Part shown: positions 23,991-32,502 of the stretch, in pieces
How positions within the stretch are numbered: the first letter of the stretch is position 1
Layout of the letters: each line of letters begins with the position of its first letter
Assembly: GCF_019904175.1 (NCBI RefSeq)
Contig: NZ_CP061913.1
Span: forward strand, 682,001-746,000
DNA from: Dactylosporangium vinaceum
GTDB taxonomy: Bacteria; Actinomycetota; Actinomycetes; Mycobacteriales; Micromonosporaceae
Direction of reading: 5' to 3'
Length of the DNA: 64,000 nucleotides
Notes under the pieces: generated by a model
The model's input: the letters and a program-made list of their open reading frames with translations, nothing else
What the model was told of the DNA's origin: nothing
Database searches by the model: none
Program-made: the position numbers and the translations under genes

Positions 23991-24752
23991 TCAGTCGATG
24001 AACAGCATGTTGAGGTCCTGGCCGGTCGGTGAGCGCTGGGCCAGCCAGACCGCGGCCACGAACAGGGCAGCAACGACCAGGGCCACCCGGAGGCGGGCCC
24101 GCGGGCCGCGGCTCAGGGTCGCGAACAGGACAGCGGCGACGGCGGCCAGCGGATAGGCGAACGCCAGCGCGCCCGGCCGGTACGGCACCGCGTGCGGGGC
24201 GAGCGGGATCGAGGCCAGCACCGCCACCAGCCCGCCCAGGATGACGAGGCCGCGGTAGCGCGGCGTGCGGCCGCGCTGGGTGGCGCCGACCGCGACAAGC
24301 GACAGCCCGGCCGCGAGCAGCAGGCCGACCGCCCCGGTGATCATCGAGTAGGCGCCCAGGACGAACATCGCCTGCACGGGGATCGTCACCGGCTGGTCGA
24401 GCCAGTCGAGCTGCCGGTGGAACAGCAGGCGCACCGGCACGGCGAGCACCCACGAGCCGGCCGGCCAGGCCAGCGCGAGCAGGAGCACCCGGGCCACAGT
24501 GGTCGCCGGGCCGCGCTCGACGGTGGTCGCCGGGGCCGGTGGGACCAGGCCGCGCCGGCCCGCCGCCACCCACAGGGCGGGCAGCGTCCAGGCGGCCCAG
24601 AACAGGTAGCGGCGGCGCTCGGCCGGACCGAGCTCGGCCAGGTCGGCCGCCCACTCGTCGCGCTGGCGGCGGCGGATGCCCGGCGGCAGCAGCATGCCGA
24701 GCAGGCGCACGCCCGCCCGGGGCCGGGCCGGAGCCGAGGCCGCGGTCACCAC
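23991..24752 (-). CDS. Membrane protein cotranscribed with a PadR regulator
   Basis: The 253-residue protein starts with a basic cytoplasmic segment resembling the domain found ahead of permeases paired with PadR regulators (PPGIRRRQRDEWAADL). About five hydrophobic helices follow. It overlaps the end of the PadR gene by 7 bases, so the two are translated from one message. The role is unknown; neighbouring PadR regulators often control membrane stress or drug-efflux genes. GTG at 24752 or 24749 is the start. Confidence 0.72.
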   Translation of the reverse strand: MVTAASAPARPRAGVRLLGMLLPPGIRRRQRDEWAADLAELGPAERRRYLFWAAWTLPALWVAAGRRGLVPPAPATTVERGPATTVARVLLLALAWPAGSWVLAVPVRLLFHRQLDWLDQPVTIPVQAMFVLGAYSMITGAVGLLLAAGLSLVAVGATQRGRTPRYRGLVILGGLVAVLASIPLAPHAVPYRPGALAFAYPLAAVAAVLFATLSRGPRARLRVALVVAALFVAAVWLAQRSPTGQDLNMLFID

Positions 24753-25051
24753 GCCGGCCTCGGGTTGGCGGTGCGGCGCCGGGCCGCCGCCGAGTCGAGG
24801 GCCGTGCGGGCCGCGGTCTCGCCCGCGGCCGTCAGCCGGTAGTAGCGCCGCCGCGGCCGGCCCGCCGCGTGCACGTCGACGTCCTCCTCGCGGCTGCTGA
24901 GCCAGCCCGCCGTCTCGAAGGCGACGAGGATCGGGTAGATGGTGCCGGGCTCCAGGCCCGCCGCGCCGGCCAGCTCCAGGCCGTAGCGCTCCTGGGCCGG
25001 ATCGGCCAGCAGCGCCCGCAGCACGAGCAGGCGCGGTGTCGTCATCCGCAT
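24746..25051 (-). CDS. PadR family transcriptional regulator
   Basis: The 101-residue protein is a small PadR repressor. It has a winged helix with YGLELAGAAGLEPGTIYPILVAFETAGWL (helix-turn-helix within about residues 23-52), then a wing with GRPRRRYYRLTAAG. The C-terminal dimerisation helix is short. The start is ATG 25051 or 25045. AT-rich overlapping palindromes 10-21 bases upstream make autoregulation likely. It leads a two-gene operon with a membrane protein. Confidence 0.88.
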   Translation of the reverse strand: MRMTTPRLLVLRALLADPAQERYGLELAGAAGLEPGTIYPILVAFETAGWLSSREEDVDVHAAGRPRRRYYRLTAAGETAARTALDSAAARRRTANPRPAW

Positions 25052-25060
25052 GTCCGTACT

Positions 25061-25072
25061 CTATATAGCTAT
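25061..25072 (-). promoter_or_regulatory. AT-rich overlapping palindromes ahead of padR
   Basis: CTATATAG (25061-25068) and ATAGCTAT (25065-25072) are perfect overlapping 8-bp palindromes in an otherwise GC-rich region, 10 bases upstream of the padR start. They could be a -10 region overlapped by an operator. The divergent TIR gene starts 138 bases away, so this spacer may also hold its promoter, but I cannot place one. Confidence 0.35.
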
Positions 25073-25209
25073 TCCTAGTTCTGCATAGCCCCTACCGGGC
25101 GGCTCCGTCGAGACGCGTCCGCCGAGACCGGCCTCGGCCCTTGCCGAGCGTCTTGTCCTGACAGGCGTCGCCCGCGCCCACGGGCGGCGACGGTCCGTCA
25201 GACACAGGC

Positions 25210-27705
25210 ATGGAGCGGAGCTATGACGCGTTCATCAGCTATGCCCGCGACGACCAGGCGGTCGTCGAGGAGCTGATCGTCACCGCCCTGGAGCGCGACG
25301 GGTTCCGAGTATGGTTCGACAAGCGGGACGCACCGGCCGGGATCTCCGTGCCGATGCTCATCGCCGACGCGCTCGACGACTGCCGGCACGTGATCGCCTG
25401 CCTCAGCGACAGCTATGTGACGCGCAACTGGACGACCCACGAGCTGACCCAGAGCGTCTACCGCGACCCGACCAGCCGCGCGGCCGGGACCATCCCCGTG
25501 CTGATCGCCCCGGTCACGCTGGAGCTGCCGGGGTATCTGGCCCAGCTGTCCCGCCTGGACCTCACCGACCCGGCCGCCTACGCCGGGGAGTACGGCCGGT
25601 TGGTGCGCCAGCTGAGCTCCAGCCGCCCGGCCGGGCCACCGGTCGACCCGGCCGAAGTGCTGAGCGCCACCGACGACGCCTTCGGCCACCCCGACGACCC
25701 GCTGCTCACCCTGTTCCACGTGCGCCGGGCGACGATCGGGCTGGCCAAGGTGCTGCACCTGCGGCACGTCGGCCCCCTGCCGCCGGACATCACCCTCGAC
25801 CGGCTGATCGACGTCGTGCTGCTGTCCGCCCGGACGCCGCCGGACGCGAAGGCGCCGCTCGCCCTGCTGCACACGTTCTGCCGGCAGGCGGTGGACGGCA
25901 AGATCGACGACCCGCTGCTGACCCGGGACAGCAGCGTCCCGGCGGTCGGCGCACTCCGCATGCTCGTCGGCTGGATGTTTCCCGACCGGCCGGACCTGCG
26001 CACCGCGGAGAGCGTCTGGGCGAGCCTGCCGCTCGGCGGGGGCCTCAACGAGCGGGTCATCCCCGGCACCCCCTACCGGCTGCGCGAGCCGCGCCTGGGC
26101 GTCAACAGCCTCGGCCCGGTCCACCCCGGCCACGACGCCGACCGCCAGGAGCCGGTCGCGGTCAACCTGGTGGTGCTGCCGCAGAGCGCCGACGACCGCT
26201 TCTTCGAGGAGGCGGCCCGGTTCCGCCGGCTGAGCGGACCCAACATCATCGCGCCCCGCGACGCCGGCCGGATCGTCGTCGACGGCGAGCGGCTCGGCCT
26301 CTACCTGGTGCTGCCCACGCTTGACGGGATCGACGGGCAGGAACTGCTCGACCGCAACGGGCCACTGCCGCCCCGGGCCGCGGTCGAGCTCGCCCTGGGC
26401 ATCGCGACCGCGCTGGCCGGCTTCCACACCGCCGATCCGCCGGTGGTCCATGGCGACATCAAACCCGCAAGCGCGTTCGTCGGCCGGTTCGGCACGGTCG
26501 GCGTTGTCTGCATCGGCCGGCAGGCCAGGCCGGCCGGCGCGCCCGCGCCCGCCACCGATCTGTTCGCACTGCGCGCCGTGCTGGCGTATCTGCTGACCGG
26601 TACCCCCGACGGCGGGCGCGGGCACCCGGAGGCCGAGCGCTGGTCGGCCCGGCTGGCCGGCTGCCGGACCGCGCAGGACGCCGTCCGGGTGCTGCGGGAC
26701 CTGCCGCCCGGCGAGTCGCTTGCCGCAGTGGTCCGCCGGCACCTGCCCGATCTCACCGGCGACACCCGGCTGCGCCTGCTGGAGAGCACCCCGATCGCGG
26801 CCCGGGCGGCCTGGCCGCTCGGCGGCGACGCGCTCCTCGTCTGGGAGCGCGGAACCCGCACGCTGGCCGTGGTCCGCGGCGGGGAACTCGCGTGGCGCGA
26901 CGACAACCCGATCCCGCTGCGCCGGGTGGCCGCCGGTTCGCGCGGGCGGTTCGCCGCCGGCGGGTGGAACGGCGCGGTCCGGTGCTTCGCCGACGGCTCC
27001 CCGGGCGCGTCGACCCGGCTCGACGGCGCCGTCGGTGACCTGGTCTACACCGATGACGGCCTGCTCGTCGGCGCGTGGAACCGGGCGCTCTGCCGAATTG
27101 CCGACGATTCGACGGTACTGCCACTGCTCGCCGTCGACCGCGGAGTCCACCGCATCGCGGTGAGTGGCCGGGCCGACCGGTTCACCGTCGCCGACCAGTC
27201 CGGCCGCCTCATCGGCTACGGGGGCGACCGGCGGGTCGACGAGATGGCCGCGCCCGAGCCGGTGCGCGACATCGCCTATGCCGGCAACCGCCTGATCGTC
27301 CTGGGTGAGGAGTCGCTGTGGGGCGTGCGGCTCGACGGCAGCCGCACCGAGCCCACGCCGGCCCCCGGCGCCTTCGCGCTGCACCGGCTCGCCGACCCCG
27401 GCCAGTGCCTGCTGCTCGCGGCCGGCAGTGGTGCGGCCGGCGCGGCGGTGACGGCCTGGCGGATCGACGAGAGCGAGCGCCGGTTGACGGCGTTCACGCT
27501 GCCGCCGGGCGAGCGGGTGCTGTCCGTCACGCCCGGCGGCGACCGGCTCACCGTGTCACGGGCGGCCGGCGGCTGTGCGTACCGCCGCGGCGATGCGGAG
27601 GTCCACGTCTGGCCGGATGCGGTGGCGGCGGCCGTGTCGGCCGACGGCCGGCTGGTGACGGTGGTCCGGCCGGAGCGGGTCGAGCTCTACGAGGACACCG
27701 CATGA
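25210..27705 (+). CDS. TIR - pseudokinase - beta-propeller protein
   Basis: Residues 4-135 are a TIR domain (SYDAFISYARDD start, a RVWFDKRD segment and NWTTHELT with Glu78 where NAD-cleaving TIRs keep their catalytic Glu). Residues about 300-490 look like a protein-kinase fold: the catalytic loop reads HGDIKPASA (His414), lacking the usual Asn, and the DFG position reads CIG, so catalysis is unlikely. Residues about 530-831 contain repeated four-strand units with Gly-Asp/Trp turns, probably a propeller. No signal peptide or helix is seen. It leads a chain of overlapping genes (ATGA to the next). Roles as sensor and effector are inferred. Confidence 0.82.
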   Translation: MERSYDAFISYARDDQAVVEELIVTALERDGFRVWFDKRDAPAGISVPMLIADALDDCRHVIACLSDSYVTRNWTTHELTQSVYRDPTSRAAGTIPVLIAPVTLELPGYLAQLSRLDLTDPAAYAGEYGRLVRQLSSSRPAGPPVDPAEVLSATDDAFGHPDDPLLTLFHVRRATIGLAKVLHLRHVGPLPPDITLDRLIDVVLLSARTPPDAKAPLALLHTFCRQAVDGKIDDPLLTRDSSVPAVGALRMLVGWMFPDRPDLRTAESVWASLPLGGGLNERVIPGTPYRLREPRLGVNSLGPVHPGHDADRQEPVAVNLVVLPQSADDRFFEEAARFRRLSGPNIIAPRDAGRIVVDGERLGLYLVLPTLDGIDGQELLDRNGPLPPRAAVELALGIATALAGFHTADPPVVHGDIKPASAFVGRFGTVGVVCIGRQARPAGAPAPATDLFALRAVLAYLLTGTPDGGRGHPEAERWSARLAGCRTAQDAVRVLRDLPPGESLAAVVRRHLPDLTGDTRLRLLESTPIAARAAWPLGGDALLVWERGTRTLAVVRGGELAWRDDNPIPLRRVAAGSRGRFAAGGWNGAVRCFADGSPGASTRLDGAVGDLVYTDDGLLVGAWNRALCRIADDSTVLPLLAVDRGVHRIAVSGRADRFTVADQSGRLIGYGGDRRVDEMAAPEPVRDIAYAGNRLIVLGEESLWGVRLDGSRTEPTPAPGAFALHRLADPGQCLLLAAGSGAAGAAVTAWRIDESERRLTAFTLPPGERVLSVTPGGDRLTVSRAAGGCAYRRGDAEVHVWPDAVAAAVSADGRLVTVVRPERVELYEDTA

Positions 27706-29690
27706 TGCGCGACCGGGCCGCTCTGCTCGACGCCATCGCGGCCGTCGAGCGGCTCCCCACGACCGCGGAGCACCGCCTCGTCCTGGCCGAGGCCGAGTTC
27801 CGGGTGGCCATCGCGCCCGGCACGCCGCCCGGCGAGGCGGTCGCCCGGCTGCGCCGGGCCATTCGTCACGACCCCTTCCAGCCCAAGCTGTATCTGCACC
27901 TGGGGCGGCGACTGCACCTGGACGGGCGGCCCCGGGCCGCGGTGCCGGCCTATCGCCGGGCGGTCGAGCTGGCCCCGGACAGCCGCCGGGTCCACCTGCT
28001 GCTCGCCCTGGCTCTGCTCGATCTCGACCCGGCCGCGTCCGAGCTGGGGCGGCGGCTGCTCGTCGCGCTCGCCGCCGGCGACGACGGCGAGCGGGCGGCG
28101 GTGCTGGCCGCGCTCGACGACCCCGACAACGCCGCGAAGGCGCCGATCAAGGAGCCCGTCGGGTCCACTGCGGACACGTGGCGGCCCGGGCTGCTCGCCG
28201 GGCTGGCCCGGACTCCGTCCAGCCGGCGGCACGTCGACGCGCACCTGTTCGCCGCGGCCGGCGAGGGGCCGGCCGCCTACGCCACCGCGTGCGCGCTGCT
28301 GCTCGCCGCCGTCGAGCCGGTCGAGGGCGTGCGACAGCTGCTGGCCGCCGCCGAGCTGCCGACCGGCCATCCGGCGGTGGCGATGCTGCAGGCGGCGCTC
28401 GACCTCGCCGCCGTCGCCGACCCGGTCCGCCGGCTCGACGCGATGCTGGCCGCGACCCGGCGGGGCGCGCTGCCGGCCCAGCTCGCCTGGTGGCTCTGGT
28501 ACTCCCGGTTCGTCAAGGACCCGCCGCCGCTGCCGACCGCGCTGCGGCTGGTCCGGGCGGTCCCGGAGCCGGAGCTGCGGATCGCGATCCTCGACGTCTA
28601 CGCGCAGCGCGCCTGGGCGGACGGGCGGTGGGACGTCGCCCGGCTGCTCTGGCAGGAGATGCACGCGCTCGACCCGCACCGGGTGCCGGTGGCGCTCAAC
28701 CTGGCCCTGCACGCCGCCCGCACCCGATCGCCGGCCGAATACGGCCCGGCCTGGGAGCATCTCGCGGAGACCCTGTACCTGGCCGCAGCCGGCCTCGGCG
28801 ACCTTTCGGCGCACATCGACGACCGGATCGCGCTGCACCTCGCGCTGAGCCAGCAGGCCGCCGCGGGCGCGGCCGACGACGCTGGGCCGGCGGCCTGGCT
28901 CGCCGACCGCGACGCCTTCGACGCGTGGCTGCGGGAATGGGACCTCTACTTCCTGAATCGGCGGCTGCGGTTCCGCTCGCCGGTCCACGTGCTCGGCGTC
29001 GCCCGGGACGCCCGGCCCGAGGAACTCGTCCGGGCCCACGCCCGGCTGTGCCGGCACGCGGACCGGGTGCTGCTCCCGCGCGGCTGGGCCGGCGGCGCGG
29101 TGTTCCGCGACCTGGCCCGGGCCCGCGCCGATCAGGCCCTGCGCACGGCCCACGAGCCCGACCGGCACCACGACGCGGAGCTCGCGGCGGCCGACGCACT
29201 GCTCGACGAGGCGCTGGACCGGGCGCTGCGGCTGCGCCGGGCCGGCCGGCACATCGCGGGTCTGCGCTCGGCCGCCACCCTGCCCCTGGGTGCGGCGGTG
29301 GCCGCGAGCCAGTTCGCCCTGCCGCTCGATCGGCTCACCCGGCTGTGCGCCGACCGTGGCGCGCTGGAGGGCGAGGAGACGCTGACCGGGATCTTCGGCG
29401 CCGATCTGGTCGCGGTCGCGGCCGCCTGGGACCGACCCGCGCCGGCCGGCAAGGACGAGGTCGCCGCCCGGCTGCGGGCCCTCGACGAGTGCATCGCCGC
29501 CGCGCCGGACCTGGTCGCCCTCCGGCTGCACCGGTGCCGGCTGCTGCAGTCGGCGGGCCGGGACCGCGACGCGTTCGCGGCGGCCGCCGAGGTGCTGGCC
29601 GGCCCCTGCGACGGCCTCGACGAACTGGTCGCGGCCGTCCGCGCCGGCTTCACCCCCGAGCAACGAGCACATCTGCCGCGGAGGTCCTGA
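27702..29690 (+). CDS. TPR-type repeat protein with a J-like segment
   Basis: The 662-residue protein is Ala/Leu/Arg-rich and helical. Residues about 45-130 carry clear TPR units (KLYLHLGRRLHLDGRPRAAVPAYRRAVELAPDS). A similar repeat region extends to about 400. Around residues 425-490 a segment (VLGVARDARPEELVRAHARLCR, with RDLARARADQAL after it) has the helix pattern of a J domain but no HPD. It is coupled to the TIR gene by ATGA, and its stop abuts the next start. A scaffold or recognition role is inferred. Confidence 0.72.
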   Translation: MMRDRAALLDAIAAVERLPTTAEHRLVLAEAEFRVAIAPGTPPGEAVARLRRAIRHDPFQPKLYLHLGRRLHLDGRPRAAVPAYRRAVELAPDSRRVHLLLALALLDLDPAASELGRRLLVALAAGDDGERAAVLAALDDPDNAAKAPIKEPVGSTADTWRPGLLAGLARTPSSRRHVDAHLFAAAGEGPAAYATACALLLAAVEPVEGVRQLLAAAELPTGHPAVAMLQAALDLAAVADPVRRLDAMLAATRRGALPAQLAWWLWYSRFVKDPPPLPTALRLVRAVPEPELRIAILDVYAQRAWADGRWDVARLLWQEMHALDPHRVPVALNLALHAARTRSPAEYGPAWEHLAETLYLAAAGLGDLSAHIDDRIALHLALSQQAAAGAADDAGPAAWLADRDAFDAWLREWDLYFLNRRLRFRSPVHVLGVARDARPEELVRAHARLCRHADRVLLPRGWAGGAVFRDLARARADQALRTAHEPDRHHDAELAAADALLDEALDRALRLRRAGRHIAGLRSAATLPLGAAVAASQFALPLDRLTRLCADRGALEGEETLTGIFGADLVAVAAAWDRPAPAGKDEVAARLRALDECIAAAPDLVALRLHRCRLLQSAGRDRDAFAAAAEVLAGPCDGLDELVAAVRAGFTPEQRAHLPRRS

Positions 29691-30125
29691 ATGTTCATGG
29701 TCGAGCTCGACGCCGACTCCTACTACAGCCTGCTCGGCGTCGACCCCAACGCGACGCCGGCCGCCATCCGCAAGGCCCGCGACAACCTGATCAAATCGCT
29801 ACGCGACCGGGCCCGGCAGGAGCCGGCGAGCCGCGAAGAACTGACCGCCCGGCAGCGGCAGGTCAACGCGGCCGGCCGGACCCTGACCGCGCCGGCTGAG
29901 CGGCAGCAGTACGACCGGGAGCACGCGCACCTGCGGCTGTTCACGATCCGCGCGGCCGCTGCGCCGATGTTCACCGACCCGCAGGACCGCCTGGATGCGA
30001 TATACCGGGCGATCAGCGACCATCTCCGGCGGCTGGGGGCACCACTCCCACCGCTGTCCGACCTGGACCGCACCGACTTCAGCGCCGACCTGACCCTGAC
30101 GCCGCTGCTGGACGGCCGGGGATGA
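29691..30125 (+). CDS. J-domain-like protein lacking the HPD motif
   Basis: Residues about 8-75 follow the J-domain pattern: YYSLLGVDPNATPAAIRKA (helices I-II), then a helix III region ending in AERQQYD. The loop that should hold His-Pro-Asp reads LRDRARQEP, so canonical stimulation of Hsp70 ATPase is unlikely. The remaining 70 residues have no known fold. The ATG directly follows the previous stop, with GGAGG upstream, and the stop overlaps the GrpE-like gene (ATGA). Adjacent GrpE-like and Hsp70 genes support a specialised co-chaperone. Confidence 0.75.
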   Translation: MFMVELDADSYYSLLGVDPNATPAAIRKARDNLIKSLRDRARQEPASREELTARQRQVNAAGRTLTAPAERQQYDREHAHLRLFTIRAAAAPMFTDPQDRLDAIYRAISDHLRRLGAPLPPLSDLDRTDFSADLTLTPLLDGRG

Positions 30126-30631
30126 ACCGCGAGCGGCTCGAGCAGATATCGGCCCTCCTGGAAGAGGTCGTCGAGGGCAACACCGCGCTGGTGAGCGACG
30201 TGCGCGGGATGGGCGCCGAGCTCAGCGCGCTGCGCGGCGACTTGGACGCGGGTGCCGGCTTCCGTGCGCGTCAGGACCTGTGCCGCGAGCTCGTCGGGCC
30301 GCTCGGCGCCATCGAGGCCATGGTGGACCGGGCCGACCTCGGCGACACCGCGGTCGTCGCCGGGCACCTGCGGGGCCTCGCGGCCACGCTGCGCGGGGTG
30401 ATGACCCGGATGGGTGCCGAACCGGTGCCGGTCGTCCCCGGTGCCGACCGCTTCGACCCGGCCGTCCACCGGTGTGTCGAGGTCGTCGCGCCGGCCGACT
30501 CGCCGTTTCCCGCCGCCCCGCCGCACACCGTCGTGCGCGTCGTCGAGGACGGCTACACGCTCGACCGCCGCCAGATTCTGCCGGTGCAGGTGGCGATCCA
30601 GGCCGCAACGACCCGGCGCCAGCCGGACTGA
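30122..30631 (+). CDS. GrpE-like nucleotide-exchange factor
   Basis: The 169-residue protein has a helical N-terminal part with a possible coiled coil (residues 1-45), a four-helix-like middle, and a C-terminal beta region matching GrpE: FDPAVHRCVEVV, then TVVRVVEDGYTLDRRQILPVQV, where GrpE has the conserved GY-x-L-x-x-R-x-LRPA-x-V. GrpE opens the Hsp70 nucleotide-binding cleft. It is clearly not the housekeeping grpE, being divergent and inside this locus. It is followed by the Hsp70 gene after 11 bases. Confidence 0.78.
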   Translation: MNRERLEQISALLEEVVEGNTALVSDVRGMGAELSALRGDLDAGAGFRARQDLCRELVGPLGAIEAMVDRADLGDTAVVAGHLRGLAATLRGVMTRMGAEPVPVVPGADRFDPAVHRCVEVVAPADSPFPAAPPHTVVRVVEDGYTLDRRQILPVQVAIQAATTRRQPD

Positions 30632-30642
30632 GGAGGGTCACC

Positions 30643-31860
30643 ATGCCGTTCCACAAGGTCATCGGGATCGATCTCGGCACGACGTATTCGGCGGTGTCCA
30701 TCTGGGACGGCCGGGAGACGACGGTGATCGAGACGCCGTTCGGCACCCGCACAGTGCCGTCGGTGGTCGGACTGGACTCGGAGGGCCAGGTGATCGTCGG
30801 CGCACCCGCCCAGAACAACCTGGTGCTGGACCCGGAAAACACGATCATCGAGGTCAAGCGCGAGATGGGCGCCTACGAGCGGGAGCCGCGCGACGCCGAC
30901 GATCCGGGCGTGCCGCGGACAGTGCGCTTCCGCGGGCGCGACTACCTGCCGCAGGAGATATCGGCGTTCATTCTCATCGAGCTCAAGCGGCAGGCGGAGC
31001 AGTACGTCGGCGAGCCCATCCACGACGCTGTGATCACTGTGCCGGCGTACTTCAAGGAGCCCCAGCGCGGGGCCACCGAGGACGCCGCGATGATGGCGAA
31101 GCTGAACGTGCGGCGGCTGCTCAACGAGCCGACCGCGGCCGCCGTCTGCTTCGGCGCGGACAAGCTCGAGGACGAGGGCGTGCACACCTACGCGGTCTAC
31201 GACCTCGGCGGCGGCACATTCGACGTGTCGATCATCCAGGTCAGCCCAGGCAATGTCAGCGTCGTCGGCACCGGCGGCGACCCACGCCTCGGCGGCGGCG
31301 ACTTCGACGACCTGATCGTCGCCCACGCGCTTGACGAGATCCGCAACCGCCACGGCGTCGACCTGCACAACGACATCAAGGTGCGGCAGCGCATCAAGCG
31401 CGAGGCCGAGGTGCGCAAGCGGGAGCTCTCGGTGGCCGGCGCGGCGACGCTGAACCTGCCCTACCTCACGCCGACCGTGAGCGCCAACGTGACGATCACC
31501 CGGGCCCGGTTCGAGGAGCTCATCCGGCCGCTGCTCGATCGCTCGCTGCAGTGCCTGGACGAGGCGATCGAGTCGGCCGAGCAGAGCAATGGCGTCGAGC
31601 GCCGGGAGATCGAGCAGGTGCTGCTCGTCGGCGGCTCGACAAAGATCGCCTGCATCAAGGCGATGCTCGCCGAGCACCTGGGGCTGGAGCTGCGCGACAT
31701 CCGCAGCGACATCAGCCCGGACGAGGTGGTGGCCCGCGGCGCCGGGATGGTGGCCCGGGAGTTCGCGCCGTCGGAGCGCTACACCGGGCGGGAGCTGGCG
31801 GTCGGCCCGCAGGCCGGGGACGAGCCGGTGCCGGAGGTATCGGTCGGCATCGAGCTGTAG
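30643..31860 (+). CDS. Hsp70 (DnaK-like) ATPase domain, ending at an in-frame TAG
   Basis: The 405-residue product is a complete actin-like Hsp70 nucleotide-binding domain: IGIDLGTTYSAV (phosphate 1), PTAAAVCFG (connect 1), YDLGGGTFDVSI (phosphate 2) and LLVGGSTKI (adenosine). The ATG at 30643 follows GAGGAGGGTC. Translation stops at TAG 31858-31860, exactly where the interdomain linker passes into the substrate-binding domain (VSVGIEL, stop, DVTSHTLGI). The same frame then continues with a good substrate-binding domain. This is a nonsense mutation, a readthrough site, a naturally split chaperone or a sequencing error. Confidence 0.85.
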   Translation: MPFHKVIGIDLGTTYSAVSIWDGRETTVIETPFGTRTVPSVVGLDSEGQVIVGAPAQNNLVLDPENTIIEVKREMGAYEREPRDADDPGVPRTVRFRGRDYLPQEISAFILIELKRQAEQYVGEPIHDAVITVPAYFKEPQRGATEDAAMMAKLNVRRLLNEPTAAAVCFGADKLEDEGVHTYAVYDLGGGTFDVSIIQVSPGNVSVVGTGGDPRLGGGDFDDLIVAHALDEIRNRHGVDLHNDIKVRQRIKREAEVRKRELSVAGAATLNLPYLTPTVSANVTITRARFEELIRPLLDRSLQCLDEAIESAEQSNGVERREIEQVLLVGGSTKIACIKAMLAEHLGLELRDIRSDISPDEVVARGAGMVAREFAPSERYTGRELAVGPQAGDEPVPEVSVGIEL

Positions 31861-32502
31861 GACGTTACCAGTCACACGCTCGGCATCCTGGCCAACCGGT
31901 CGGACTTCATCCCGATCCTGCCCAAGGAGAGCCGCATCCCGGCCGAGGCGATGCAGGACAACTTCATCAACGGCGACGCGTACACCAGCGTCGACGTGCT
32001 CATCTTCCAGGGCGAGGAGAGGGTGGCGTTCGACAATACGCTGATCGGCAAGGTGCCGATCGAGCTGCCCGAGGCCCGCGAGCGCGGGTACTACAAGTTC
32101 GCCGTCACCTTCAGCCTGGATCAGAACGGCCTGCTCGGCGTCGAGGTCAAGTGCCTCAACGACAACCAGATCTGGCGCACCGAGCTGGTGTGCCGGGTGC
32201 GCATGAGCGAGCAGCAGCTCAAGGTGCGCGGCGACGAGGCGGAGCGGGCGATGCTGCCGAAGCCGCCGGCGCGCCCGCGCCCGGTCGCCATCCCTTCCCC
32301 GCCGGAGGCGACCCCGGCTGACCACCGGCGCATCGTGCAGCGCTCGTTCAAGGTGCTCGGGCAGCTCGGCCCCGACGAGCAGGCGCGGCTCCTGGCGCCC
32401 TACAAGGCGTACGTCGAGGCCGTGGAGGCCGGCGCGGAGGATCTGGAGGACCTGGCCGACGCTCTCGAGGACGCCTTCCACGCCGTGCGCCGGCCGGCAT
32501 GA
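31861..32502 (+). pseudogene. Hsp70 substrate-binding domain, in frame after the TAG
   Basis: Without a frame change the sequence resumes as DVTSHTLGILANR, with later VDVLIFQGEER, TLIGKVPIELPEARER and VTFSLDQNGLLGVEV. These match the Hsp70 beta substrate domain (DVTPLSLGIE, QGER, LG, FDIDANGIL), followed by a helical lid of about 80 residues ending in RRPA. No ATG, GTG or TTG lies near the TAG in this frame. The first start is ATG 31951, which would lose the first strands. It is therefore made only by readthrough, or the gene is broken. Its stop overlaps the next gene (ATGA). Confidence 0.7.

Noticed and set aside
25198..27384. 728-codon minus-strand open frame
   Set aside because: It is antisense to the TIR gene, with Gly/Gln/Arg-rich low complexity and no start or domain evidence.
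30553..32481. 642-codon minus-strand frame running across the Hsp70 stop
   Set aside because: It is an antisense shadow of both Hsp70 halves; its continuity only reflects codon bias of the sense strand.
31951..32502. Independent gene starting at ATG 31951
   Set aside because: This start lies inside the first strands of the Hsp70 substrate domain and would give a truncated fold; the sequence is better explained as the continuation of the interrupted Hsp70 frame.
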